DNA from: Clostridiaceae bacterium
GTDB taxonomy: Bacteria; Bacillota; Clostridia; Lachnospirales; Lachnospiraceae
DNA length: 29,870 bases
Direction: 5' to 3'
Assembly (NCBI GenBank): GCA_018378255.1
Contig: JAGZXV010000044.1
Span: 1-29,870 of the forward strand
Both the position numbers and the translations under genes were made by a program. The stretch's first letter is position 1; every line of letters begins with the position of its first letter. The notes below the pieces were generated by a model that made no database searches, was not told the origin of the DNA, and was given only the letters and a program-made list of their open reading frames with translations. Shown here one piece after another: positions 1 to 8,034 of the stretch.

Positions 1-238
1 ACGGGGGAACCAAACGATACAGGGTTCGTGTGGAAACCGTTTAGTGGAACTTAGGCTCCCAGTATGAAAAAGAGGCGGGCAGAAACTGAAAACCGAATCG
101 GTTTCTGAGATGCCCCTGAACGGTAAAGTCATCAGGAGTTTACCGTGAATGGGCATCGGACCACCTCTTTTTTATGCTGGGAGCCTTAGTTCCACTTAAC
201 GGTTGGAATCAGATCCCTGTATCGTTTGGTTCCCCCGT
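1..238. repeat. Large imperfect inverted repeat with two internal hairpins (element A)
   Basis: Bases 1-75 are a near reverse complement of 164-238; for example the start ACGGGGGAACC matches GGTTCCCCCGT at 228-238. Inside the arms are two further hairpins: AAACCG/CGGTTT at 90-104, and ATGCCC/GGGCAT at 110-156 enclosing ACGGTAAA/TTTACCGT at 120-146. The result is a branched, cloverleaf-like fold. The GC-rich tail at 240-304 resembles the right flank of the palindrome at 19141-19450, so both may belong to one repeat family. The left edge of the window probably cuts the outer arm. The element lies downstream of the AraC gene. No real gene is seen in 1-319. Confidence 0.85.
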
Positions 239-319
239 TCCGGTTCCCGCCCTGGTTCTCCGCCATCCGCCCTCCCCACTTTCCAGCGTAACTTTCTCCC
301 CTAAATTCCAATTATCCCC

Positions 320-1180
320 TCATTTCTTTTCCGCAATCTTATTTTCATCCCTCCACTGTCTCGGAGAAATCCCATAAGTTTTTTTGAAAGCCCTGGAAAA
401 GTGCAATTGGCTTGGATAGCCGACCGCATTGCCGATATCCCCGATGGAAAGGCCTGTAAGCTTCAATAGTTCGGCCGCTTTTGTCATCCGGTAGCTGATT
501 AAGAATTCCTGGGGGCTTTTTCCTACGGCGTCACGGAAGATCTTCCCAAAATAGCTTCGGTTCAGGTTGCAGAAAGCGGCGATATCCTCAATGGTGATAT
601 CATTCTGAAAATGTTGTTCAATAAAGGACATGGCTTCTCTGATATAAAAGTCCCGGATCTTGCCTCCCTGCAGCATTTTGCGGGAGGAAGAGGAACGGGT
701 TAAATAGTCTAAAAATAAGTACAGGTGTCCGATCAGATGAAATGGAGACTGGCCGGAATGCTGTGCGATGTAGAGCATTTCATTTTTTAATTCCAGGCTC
801 AAATCCTTTGCGTTGGAGCGGTAGATGGGCGCGTCCATGGTAAGGCCGGCCAGTTCCAGGGCCTCTTTTACACGCAGGCCGTCGAATTCCACCCAGGCGT
901 ATTCCCATGGATGAGTTTCATCTGCGAAGTAGGTGTTGATCTGTTTGGGAAATATCATGAAGCCTTGTCCGCTTTTGATCTGAAAGGTTCTGGTATTTCC
1001 AGAGGAATCGTTGGAAAGAAGGGTTCCTGTGCCGGAAATGACATAGTGAAACAAATAATGGTTTCTGGCATAGGGCCCATAGGAATGGAGGGGGTCACAC
1101 TGCTCCCAGCCATATTGGTACAGCCCCAGATCTACGAAGTTTTCATTGGGAAAAATGGAAAATAACAGATTCTCACTCAT
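320..1180 (-). CDS. msmR: AraC-family transcriptional regulator of the alpha-galactoside operon
   Basis: This 286-residue protein has the usual AraC layout: an N-terminal cupin-like sugar-sensing domain (about residues 35-100) and a C-terminal double helix-turn-helix (about 185-283), ending in the typical GISPRQWR signature. The start follows a strong AAGGAGG site. It is divergent from the solute-binding protein gene, so it most likely activates the transporter and galactosidase genes in response to a raffinose/melibiose-type sugar, as MsmR does in streptococci. A promoter with a TATAAT box (minus strand, 1204-1233) overlaps one half of an inverted repeat, which suggests autoregulation. The family call is secure; the symbol rests on operon layout and the inducer is inferred. 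Confidence 0.9.
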   Translation of the reverse strand: MSENLLFSIFPNENFVDLGLYQYGWEQCDPLHSYGPYARNHYLFHYVISGTGTLLSNDSSGNTRTFQIKSGQGFMIFPKQINTYFADETHPWEYAWVEFDGLRVKEALELAGLTMDAPIYRSNAKDLSLELKNEMLYIAQHSGQSPFHLIGHLYLFLDYLTRSSSSRKMLQGGKIRDFYIREAMSFIEQHFQNDITIEDIAAFCNLNRSYFGKIFRDAVGKSPQEFLISYRMTKAAELLKLTGLSIGDIGNAVGYPSQLHFSRAFKKTYGISPRQWRDENKIAEKK

Positions 1181-1203
1181 GAAAAAACACCTCCTTAAAA
1201 AGC

Positions 1204-1233
1204 ATTATATACCAAAATGCTAGGCGACTTCAA
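1204..1233 (-). promoter_or_regulatory. Promoter of the AraC regulator gene
   Basis: On the minus strand TTGAAG (1233-1228) is followed after 18 bases by TATAAT (1209-1204), about 25 bases before the start codon. The -10 box lies inside the left arm of the 1206-1266 inverted repeat. Seen by eye only; no transcript data. Confidence 0.5.
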
Positions 1234-1266
1234 CTGAAATGAAGAAAAATAGCATTTGGGTATATA
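1206..1266. promoter_or_regulatory. Inverted repeat, probable AraC-family operator
   Basis: The 17-base arms TATATACCAAAATGCTA (1206-1222) and TAGCATTTGGGTATATA (1250-1266) are complementary with one mismatch. They lie in the divergent region between the regulator and the transporter genes. The 44-base centre-to-centre spacing, about four DNA turns, suits a dimeric AraC-type regulator binding on one face of the helix. One arm covers the regulator's own -10 box. Confidence 0.55.
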
Positions 1267-1284
1267 TCTGCCAATATCCATGCA

Positions 1285-1313
1285 TTTACTATGCGAAATA
1301 GTAATGTTATGAT
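1285..1313 (+). promoter_or_regulatory. Promoter of the sugar-transport operon
   Basis: TTTACT (1285-1290) and TATGAT (1308-1313) are separated by 17 bases. A short palindrome, TTACTAT/ATAGTAA (1286-1304), covers the -35 box and may be a second control site. Transcription would begin near 1320, which excludes the upstream in-frame ATG at 1291 and supports the ATG at 1375. Confidence 0.45.
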
Positions 1314-1374
1314 TAGTTTAACAACAAGGAAATCTGATAAAACAGGAAAAAAAGAGATTAATGGGAGGGATATA

Positions 1375-2664
1375 ATGCAAAAACTTATCAAAAAGAGTGT
1401 TGCGGCTGGTTTGGGGATTATGATGATGGCAGCGTCGTTTACCGGCTGCAGCTCCCCACAACAGGCGGATGGTAAGACGAGGCTTACATTTCAAATCTGG
1501 GATACGGCACAGAGAGAAGGAATGCAGGCGGTTATAGATGCTTATTCTAAAGACAATCCGAATGTGAACATTCAGCTTCAGGTAACCAGTTGGGATGAAT
1601 ACTGGACCAAATTGGAGGCGGCAGCGGAATCCGGCCAGCTCCCGGATATTTTCTGGATGCATACCAATGAGATTTTAAAATATGCGGATTACGGAATGCT
1701 TGCGGATTTAACCGATTTATATGCCGGCGAAAATCCAAACTATTATACGGATCATTTTTCAGAGATTGCCTTGAATAATTCAAGAGGAAGCGACGGTAGA
1801 ATTTACGGAGTTCCAAAAGATAAGGATACCGTATGCTTGGTATATAACAAGGAAATGTTCGATGCGGCCGGTGTATCTTACCCGGATGACGGCTGGACCT
1901 GGGATGACCTGGTGTCCGCTTCGGAAAATATCTATGAAAAGACTGGAAAATACGGCTATATGGCTTATTCGGATGAGCAGCTCGGATACTGGAACTTCGT
2001 ATATCAGGCAGGTGGACAGATCCTGACAGAGGATAAAACAAAGGGAGATTTCTTAAATCCGGCTACGAAGAAAGGAATGGAATTTTACATAGGATTACAG
2101 GATTATGACTGGTGCCCGGACCAGAATTATTTTGCGGAAACCAATCCGGGAACTGCATTTTTTTCAGAACAGGGTGCCATGTATCTGGAAGGTAACTGGA
2201 ATCTGATGTCCTCTTTGGAAAACAACAAGGACATGACTGGAAAATGGGATGTTGCAGTGCTTCCCAAATGTCCTGATCCGCTGAAAGGCGATGGGAGAGC
2301 CACTATTTCCAATAACCTCTGTTATGCGACGGGAGCCCGCGGAAAGAATTTGGAGGAGGCCAAAAAGTTTCTCAAATTCCTGGGTTCAGAAGAGGGGCAG
2401 AGGGTTCAGGGAGAATCCGGCGCGGCAATACCGGCCCATGAGGGATTAGAGTATACCTGGATCAATGTGTTTGACGGAAAACTCAGCGTACAGAACTGTG
2501 TGGATATGTTTGAATATGGAGTACAGAGTGTGAATAACGCCTCAAGGCCCAATTGGAAATCCAGGGTTAACGATTTAATCCTCAAAATTTATTCAAAAGA
2601 AGTGACACTGGATCAGGGACTGGAAGCGATGCAGAAAGCGGTGGATGAAGCAGGCGCTCCGTAA
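1375..2664 (+). CDS. msmE: ABC transporter sugar-binding lipoprotein (family 1 solute-binding protein)
   Basis: The 429-residue protein starts with a lipoprotein signal peptide: a KLIKK basic stretch, a hydrophobic segment and a lipobox ending at Cys25 (SFTGC). The mature part is a typical extracellular solute-binding protein of oligosaccharide importers, with the ITSWDEYW-like region (VTSWDEYW) and a Trp-rich sugar-binding body. I chose the ATG at 1375, not 1291, because it has GGGAGG just upstream, it begins the signal peptide, and the upstream ATG falls in the promoter. It should be anchored on the outer face of the membrane and deliver sugar to the two permeases that follow. An alpha-galactoside ligand is inferred from the linked GH36 enzyme. 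Confidence 0.93.
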   Translation: MQKLIKKSVAAGLGIMMMAASFTGCSSPQQADGKTRLTFQIWDTAQREGMQAVIDAYSKDNPNVNIQLQVTSWDEYWTKLEAAAESGQLPDIFWMHTNEILKYADYGMLADLTDLYAGENPNYYTDHFSEIALNNSRGSDGRIYGVPKDKDTVCLVYNKEMFDAAGVSYPDDGWTWDDLVSASENIYEKTGKYGYMAYSDEQLGYWNFVYQAGGQILTEDKTKGDFLNPATKKGMEFYIGLQDYDWCPDQNYFAETNPGTAFFSEQGAMYLEGNWNLMSSLENNKDMTGKWDVAVLPKCPDPLKGDGRATISNNLCYATGARGKNLEEAKKFLKFLGSEEGQRVQGESGAAIPAHEGLEYTWINVFDGKLSVQNCVDMFEYGVQSVNNASRPNWKSRVNDLILKIYSKEVTLDQGLEAMQKAVDEAGAP

Positions 2665-2732
2665 AGGATCAAATGGCAGATGTGACGATTTAAGAGGCCG
2701 CCGGCAGCGGCAGTATGAGAGGAAGAGGGAAA

Positions 2733-3614
2733 ATGGGAAAGAAGAAAGGTTTTACAGAAGATATGAAATGGGGCTATTTGCTGGTGGCGCCGACAATTAT
2801 CGGGTTGATCATACTGAATGTGTATCCGTTTATTAAGACTTTGATACTCAGTTTTTCGACAACTCATCCATTTGGCATCTATGAACTGAGCGGGGCAGGA
2901 AATTATGTGAGGATGTTCCAGAGCCAGGAATTTTGGAAAGCGACATGGAATTCCATTTATTTCTGCATCCTGACTGTTCCGCTCGGGGTATTCACAGCCC
3001 TGATAACGGCAGTGCTTCTCAACGCTAAGATAAAGGGAAAGACCATGTTTAGGGCTGTATATTTCCTGCCCATGGTTGTGGCGCCGGCGGCAGTCGCAAT
3101 GGTGTGGAAATGGATTTTTAACTCTGAATACGGAATTATTAACCAGATTCTGGGCATTCATGTTAACTGGACTACCAACCCCAATATTGTGCTGATTTCC
3201 TGTGCGGTTGTGGCGATCTGGAGTGCGGTTGGATATGATGCGGTTCTTCTGCTTTCCGGTATCCAGAATATTTCAAAAAGTTATTATGAAGCTGCCGGAC
3301 TGGACGGTGCTTCCAAAATACAGCAGTTCATGCACATCACCCTGCCGATGATTTCCCCAACCTTATTTGTGGTTCTCATCATGAGGCTGATGGCATCCTT
3401 AAAGGTATATGACCTGATCTACATGATGGTGGATCAAACGAATCCGGCGCTGACGAGCGCTCAGTCTTTGATGTATCTGTTCTATCGTGAATCGTTTGTG
3501 GCCGGAAACCGGGGGTATGCATCCGCGATTGTCGTGTGGACCGTATTGTTGATCGGCATCGTAACCGCCCTTCAGTTCTGGGGACAGAAAAAATGGGTTA
3601 ATTACGAGGTATAG
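2733..3614 (+). CDS. msmF: ABC sugar transporter permease (MalF/MsmF type)
   Basis: This membrane protein of about 293 residues has six predicted transmembrane segments. Its cytoplasmic EAA loop reads EAAGLDGASKIQQF with a downstream LP, the site that docks the ATPase in MalF-type permeases. The ATG at 2733 is preferred because a GAGGAAGAGGGA stretch lies just before it; the ATG at 2715 has no convincing ribosome site. It sits between the binding protein and the second permease and forms the heterodimeric channel with it. No ATPase gene is present here; in many Firmicutes a shared MsmK/UgpC-type ATPase is encoded elsewhere. Confidence 0.93.
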   Translation: MGKKKGFTEDMKWGYLLVAPTIIGLIILNVYPFIKTLILSFSTTHPFGIYELSGAGNYVRMFQSQEFWKATWNSIYFCILTVPLGVFTALITAVLLNAKIKGKTMFRAVYFLPMVVAPAAVAMVWKWIFNSEYGIINQILGIHVNWTTNPNIVLISCAVVAIWSAVGYDAVLLLSGIQNISKSYYEAAGLDGASKIQQFMHITLPMISPTLFVVLIMRLMASLKVYDLIYMMVDQTNPALTSAQSLMYLFYRESFVAGNRGYASAIVVWTVLLIGIVTALQFWGQKKWVNYEV

Positions 3615-3631
3615 AAGGAGGAGAAAATCGG

Positions 3632-4465
3632 ATGGGTTCTTTAAATACAAATAAAAAGGTTACGGCAGCATTGATCTATACAGCGCTGGCCGCAGGAGCA
3701 GTGCTGATGATATTTCCTTTCTTATGGATGCTCCTCACCAGTTTTAAGACCATTGGTGAGAGCATGAGGATTCCGCCCGCCATTTTACCGGAAAAATGGC
3801 TTTCAGAAAATTATACGAGAGCGCTTACCAGCCTTCCGTTTATAAAACTATACATCAATACGGCATTGCTGATTCTGTTCCGCGTGCTTTGCGCTCTGGC
3901 ATTTTCCTCAGCAGCAGGATATGCGTTTGCCAAATTGAGTTTTCCGGGTAAAAATGCGCTGTTTACCCTTGTGATTGTACAGATGATGCTTCCGTCCCAG
4001 ATTTTCATCATCCCACAGTATCAGATGCTGGCAAAGCTTGGGCTTACAAACTCCATTTTTGCTCTGGTATTTCCGGGATTAGTCAGCGCGTTCGGCACTT
4101 TTTTCCTCCGTCAGTCCTATATGGGCATTCCGGATGAACTGGGTGAGGCGGCTTATCTGGACGGATGTAACCGCTGGCAGACTTTCATAAAGGTCATGAT
4201 GCCGCTCACGAAATCTTCTATGGCCGCATTAACCATATTTACCGCAGTATTTGCTTATGCAGACCTGATGTGGCCTCTGATTGCCAACACGGACTTGGGA
4301 AAAATGACATTATCTGCGGGGTTATCAACCCTGAGAGGACAATTTACAACCAATTATCCCGTGCTGATGGCGGGTTCGATGCTGGCAATGATCCCCATGG
4401 TGATCCTGTATCTTGTCTTCCAGAAGCAGTTCATTGAAGGGATAGCCATGACTGGCGGAAAATAA
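3632..4465 (+). CDS. msmG: ABC sugar transporter permease (MalG/MsmG type)
   Basis: The 277-residue protein has an N-terminal transmembrane helix followed by the PFLWMLLTSFK segment typical of MalG-type permeases, further membrane helices, and the EAA loop GEAAYLDGCNRWQTF. The start follows GAAGGAGGAG. It is the second half of the permease pair, only 17 bases after the first permease gene, and works with the lipoprotein at 1375-2664. Family membership is secure; substrate is inferred from the neighbouring alpha-galactosidase. Confidence 0.93.
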   Translation: MGSLNTNKKVTAALIYTALAAGAVLMIFPFLWMLLTSFKTIGESMRIPPAILPEKWLSENYTRALTSLPFIKLYINTALLILFRVLCALAFSSAAGYAFAKLSFPGKNALFTLVIVQMMLPSQIFIIPQYQMLAKLGLTNSIFALVFPGLVSAFGTFFLRQSYMGIPDELGEAAYLDGCNRWQTFIKVMMPLTKSSMAALTIFTAVFAYADLMWPLIANTDLGKMTLSAGLSTLRGQFTTNYPVLMAGSMLAMIPMVILYLVFQKQFIEGIAMTGGK

Positions 4466-4474
4466 AGCGTATTT

Positions 4475-4510
4475 ACAGCCTGCCGGAGGTGAATTCTTCT
4501 GACAGGCTGT
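4475..4510 (+). promoter_or_regulatory. Intra-operon hairpin between permease and galactosidase genes
   Basis: ACAGCCTG (4475-4482) pairs with CAGGCTGT (4503-4510) in the 80-base gap before the galactosidase gene. There is no T-tract, so it is more likely an mRNA processing or stability hairpin than a terminator. Confidence 0.4.
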
Positions 4511-4545
4511 GAGCGGTTATTAATATAAAGAACGGAGATAAAAAT

Positions 4546-6738
4546 ATGGCTGTTAAGTTTGATAAAGAAAAAAAGATATTTACCCTGCATACGGATAACA
4601 CCACCTATCAGGCTCAGGTTGATCAATATGGTTTTCTTCTTCACCTGTATTACGGAAGCCGGACAAATGGCTCGATGGACTATCTGTTAACCCATTATGA
4701 CCGGGGATTTTCCGGCAATCCCTATGATGCGGGTGATGACCGCACGTATTCCATGGACACCCTTCCCCAGGAGTATCCATGTCAGGGAAATGGAGATTTC
4801 CGGAGCCCCTGTCTGGTGATAAAGAACGGAAATCATACCTGCAGCTGTGACCTGAGATATCAGGGCCATGAGATAAAAAACGGCAAATATGGGATTAAAG
4901 GACTTCCTGCCGTATATGCGGAAGAAAATGAGGCCCAAACTCTGGAAATCTGTTTGGAAGACCCGGTTACGAAAGTCAGGGTTATCCTGTTATATGGCGT
5001 GCTTCCTGAATACGATGTGATCACCAGGAGCGTAACAGTTATAAATGGAGGATCAGATCCCGTAACACTGGAAAAAATACAGACCGCATGCCTGGACTTT
5101 GTCTCAGGTGATTATGACCTGATCCAGTTTTATGGAAGACATGCGATGGAACGCAATATGCAGAGGACGCCCATCGCCCATGGAGCCCAGGTGATCGGAA
5201 GCAGGAGGGGCACGTCCAGCCATCAGTATAATCCGTTTATGATAATCGCCGGAAAGGGGACCGACGAAGACCACGGAAGCTGTTATGGCATGTCTTTTGT
5301 ATACAGTGGAAATTTTAAAGGGGAAGCGGAAAAAGACCAGTTTAACCAGACCCGCGTCAGTATGGGACTTCAGGATGAATTATTCGAATATATGCTATTG
5401 CCGGGAGAGATTTTTGAGGCCCCGGAAGTGGTGCTCTCCTATTCCAGGAAGGGATTATCCGCCCTGTCCCGCAATTATCACAGAGTTTACCGCCAGCATT
5501 TGTGCAGGGGGAAGTATAAAACGATTCCAAGACCGGTTCTGTTAAACAACTGGGAAGCTACATATTTTGATTTTACAGGCGATAAGATCTATGAAATCGC
5601 AAAACAGGCATCGGAGCTGGGCGTCGAGATGCTGGTTTTGGATGACGGCTGGTTCGGAAAAAGGGACTCGGATTTTAGCGGACTGGGCGACTGGTCAGTA
5701 AATGAAGCCAAACTGGGCGGAACTCTTAACAGTCTGGTAACCCGGATTAACAGTCTGGGGATGAAATTTGGTATCTGGGTGGAACCGGAAATGGTATCTG
5801 AAGACAGCGAATTGTACCGGGCCCATCCCGACTGGGCATTTACCATACCAGGCAGAAAACCGGTGAGAAGCAGATCCCAGCTGGTACTGGATTTTTCCAG
5901 GCCTCAGGTGGTGGACCATGTGTTTGGCCAGATCAGCCAGGTATTGGACAGCGCCAATATTGAATATGTGAAATGGGATATGAACCGGAGCATTACGGAT
6001 GTATATTCTGCCATGGCCAGAAAAAACGGTCAGGGAGAGGTGCTTCACCGCTATATGCTGGGAGTGTATGACTTTCTGGAACGGCTCTGTAAAAGGTATC
6101 CGAATCTTTTGATAGAAGGCTGCAGCGGCGGCGGCGGCCGGTTTGATGCGGGAATGCTTTACTATACGCCGCAGATCTGGTGCAGTGATAATACGGATGC
6201 CATAGACCGGATCAGAATCCAGTACGGAACTTCTTTTGGCTATCCTGTTTCGGCAGTGGGATCTCATGTCTCGGCTGTGCCCAATCATCAGACCGGCAGA
6301 ACCACACCCATGAAGACCAGGGGAGTGGTGGCTATGGCAGGCAGTTTCGGCTATGAGCTGGACTTAAATAAGATTACCGATGAGGATAAGGCCTGTGTGA
6401 AGAATCAGATCCGGGAATACCATAATGATTGGCACCTGATCCATAACGGAAACTATTATCGTTTGACCAGCCCATTTGAAGATATGGAGACGGCTGCCTG
6501 GGAGTTTATCAGCGAAGACAAGGGCGAAGTGCTGTTAAATGTGGTCACACTGGACAGCCATGGTAATAATCCGGTATCCTATATCAGGTTAAAAGGGCTC
6601 GACGAAGCCGGTGTTTATCACTGTGAAGCCGATGGAAAACTTTACTGCGGGGCGGCCCTGATGGAAGCCGGAATACCGGTCCCGGCAATGGAGGGAGAGT
6701 ATCAGGCCTGGCAGATGCATTTAAAAATCTGGAACTGA
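4546..6738 (+). CDS. aga: Alpha-galactosidase, glycoside hydrolase family 36
   Basis: This 730-residue cytoplasmic enzyme removes alpha-1,6-linked galactose from sugars such as melibiose and raffinose. It has the GH36 layout: N-terminal beta-sandwich, central TIM barrel and C-terminal beta domain. The catalytic nucleophile is Asp478 in KWDMNR and the acid/base is Asp548 in CSDNTDAIDR; as I recall, these are the numbers used for Geobacillus AgaA, so the length is canonical. The sugar-binding DDGWFG and WVEPEMV motifs are present. There is no signal peptide, so substrate must be imported first, which fits the upstream ABC transporter. An intrinsic terminator follows at 6805-6854. Confidence 0.95.
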   Translation: MAVKFDKEKKIFTLHTDNTTYQAQVDQYGFLLHLYYGSRTNGSMDYLLTHYDRGFSGNPYDAGDDRTYSMDTLPQEYPCQGNGDFRSPCLVIKNGNHTCSCDLRYQGHEIKNGKYGIKGLPAVYAEENEAQTLEICLEDPVTKVRVILLYGVLPEYDVITRSVTVINGGSDPVTLEKIQTACLDFVSGDYDLIQFYGRHAMERNMQRTPIAHGAQVIGSRRGTSSHQYNPFMIIAGKGTDEDHGSCYGMSFVYSGNFKGEAEKDQFNQTRVSMGLQDELFEYMLLPGEIFEAPEVVLSYSRKGLSALSRNYHRVYRQHLCRGKYKTIPRPVLLNNWEATYFDFTGDKIYEIAKQASELGVEMLVLDDGWFGKRDSDFSGLGDWSVNEAKLGGTLNSLVTRINSLGMKFGIWVEPEMVSEDSELYRAHPDWAFTIPGRKPVRSRSQLVLDFSRPQVVDHVFGQISQVLDSANIEYVKWDMNRSITDVYSAMARKNGQGEVLHRYMLGVYDFLERLCKRYPNLLIEGCSGGGGRFDAGMLYYTPQIWCSDNTDAIDRIRIQYGTSFGYPVSAVGSHVSAVPNHQTGRTTPMKTRGVVAMAGSFGYELDLNKITDEDKACVKNQIREYHNDWHLIHNGNYYRLTSPFEDMETAAWEFISEDKGEVLLNVVTLDSHGNNPVSYIRLKGLDEAGVYHCEADGKLYCGAALMEAGIPVPAMEGEYQAWQMHLKIWN

Positions 6739-6804
6739 CAGATTCATTGTACCGGCGTATAGTCTTTCCCGCCCGGGTGATGATAATTGAAAACAGCATT
6801 GCAT

Positions 6805-6854
6805 AAAAATAAGGTTCTTTTTCAGGAAACGGCTGGAAAAGAGCCTTATTTTTG
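6805..6854 (+). terminator. Intrinsic terminator after the alpha-galactosidase gene
   Basis: AAAAATAAGG-TCTTTT on the left pairs with AAAAGA-CCTTATTTTT on the right, giving a long stem that ends in a T-run. It closes the sugar operon. The A/T symmetry means it could also work on the other strand. Confidence 0.85.
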
Positions 6855-6898
6855 TATAGCCGATGGAGGTTAGGAGGAAAAAGCAGAAAATTTCACGA

Positions 6899-6927
6899 TT
6901 GAAGTCATCTCTGATTTTGATTATAAT
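6899..6927 (+). promoter_or_regulatory. Promoter of the EamA transporter gene
   Basis: TTGAAG (6899-6904), a 17-base spacer and a perfect TATAAT (6922-6927). Transcription would start near 6934, downstream of the in-frame ATG at 6863, so the gene must start later, at 6962. Confidence 0.65.
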
Positions 6928-6961
6928 AAAAGGAGAATTTTATAAGGGAGAAACCTATTAC

Positions 6962-7858
6962 ATGAAATCTAAACTAAAAAATGTAACAGCGATGCTGATA
7001 TTCGGAAGCATCGGTTTGTTTGTAAAATCAATCCATCTGTCCTCCAGCGAGATCGCCCTGGCCCGTGGAGTGATTGGAACGGCCGTCCTTTTGACGGCAG
7101 GCTTTTTGCTGAAATATAAAATTTCCATCCAGGCGCTGAAACGAAATTTCTGGCTCTTAATTGCATCAGGCGCGGCCATCGGATTTAACTGGATCTGTCT
7201 GTTCGAGGCATATAAGTATACTACGATTTCCACCGCCACCCTTTGCTATTATCTGGCCCCTGTTTTTGTAGTAGCTCTTTCTCCTTTTCTGTTAAAGGAA
7301 AGATTGACCCTGTCCAAAGGACTGTGTATAGCATTGTCTTTATTCGGTATGGCATTAGTGGCGGATGTGTTTGGAAGTTACGAGAAAAGCCCTGATAATA
7401 TTATTGGAATAATGTTCGGTATATCGGCGGCGGTTCTCTACGCAGGCGTTGTTTTGATCAATAAATTCTTTAAGGGAATTACCGCTATGGAATCCACGAC
7501 AGCCCAGCTGGGAGTCGCTTCCGCCGTCCTGCTTCCTTATGTGCTGCTGACCGAAACTATATCAGCCATTACAGCTGATCCGGGCTCTGTTTTCATGCTG
7601 GTAGTGGTGGGCGTCGTACATACCGGATTTGCGTATTTGATTTATTTTTCTTCCGTCAGCGAGTTAAAGGGCCAGACGGTTGCACTTTTCAGCTATATAG
7701 ACCCTATCACTGCTATTTTGCTGTCAGCTTTGGTTTTGGGGGAGAAGATGAATCTGCTTCAGGCCGTCGGGGCGGTGCTGATTCTGGGCTCCACTCTATT
7801 CAGCGAACTGGCAGGAAACAGAAAAACGCCTTTGCAGCACTCTGTAAATAACAGCTGA
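6962..7858 (+). CDS. EamA/DMT-family transporter
   Basis: The 298-residue protein is a drug/metabolite transporter of the EamA type: about ten transmembrane helices in two repeated halves, with the conserved RGVIG region in the first half and the ALVLGE(K) motif near the end of the second (residues about 258-264). I chose the ATG at 6962, which has GGGAG ten bases upstream and lies after a clear promoter; the longer frame from 6863 begins upstream of that promoter. The family exports amino acids, nucleosides or other small metabolites, and the substrate cannot be read from the sequence. It is transcribed alone and is unrelated in function to the neighbouring operons as far as I can see. Confidence 0.88.
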   Translation: MKSKLKNVTAMLIFGSIGLFVKSIHLSSSEIALARGVIGTAVLLTAGFLLKYKISIQALKRNFWLLIASGAAIGFNWICLFEAYKYTTISTATLCYYLAPVFVVALSPFLLKERLTLSKGLCIALSLFGMALVADVFGSYEKSPDNIIGIMFGISAAVLYAGVVLINKFFKGITAMESTTAQLGVASAVLLPYVLLTETISAITADPGSVFMLVVVGVVHTGFAYLIYFSSVSELKGQTVALFSYIDPITAILLSALVLGEKMNLLQAVGAVLILGSTLFSELAGNRKTPLQHSVNNS

Positions 7859-7961
7859 TTTTTCCTGGTACCCTCTGTTCGTGCCTGTACAGCAAAACGA
7901 TTTGGGATGTCTGTACGATGGCAGGACTGAGCAGTGTTTTAGGAAAAAACAAGTGGATCGG

Positions 7962-7990
7962 TTGTCTTTTTTTCTGTTCCGGTATATACT
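7962..7990 (+). promoter_or_regulatory. Promoter of gltX
   Basis: TTGTCT (7962-7967), a 17-base spacer and TATACT (7985-7990). The start of transcription would be near 7997, leaving a leader of about 38 bases. This rules out the in-frame ATG at 7918 as the gltX start. Confidence 0.6.
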
Positions 7991-8034
7991 TATCAATGAA
8001 TGAAATTATCACGAATTACAGGAGTGTAATAATA

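Noticed and set aside
174..377. 67-residue plus-strand frame near the left edge
   Set aside because: It reads through the right arm of element A and its tail into the AraC gene, has a Pro/Ser-rich composition typical of shadow frames, and lacks a ribosome site.
6863..6961. Longer N-terminus for the EamA transporter from ATG 6863
   Set aside because: A promoter with a perfect TATAAT lies between 6863 and 6962, and the extra 33 residues are basic and not membrane-like at the expected position.
7859..8034. T-box or other riboswitch before gltX
   Set aside because: No T-box sequence or specifier stem is visible, and the promoter at 7962-7990 leaves only about 38 bases of leader.
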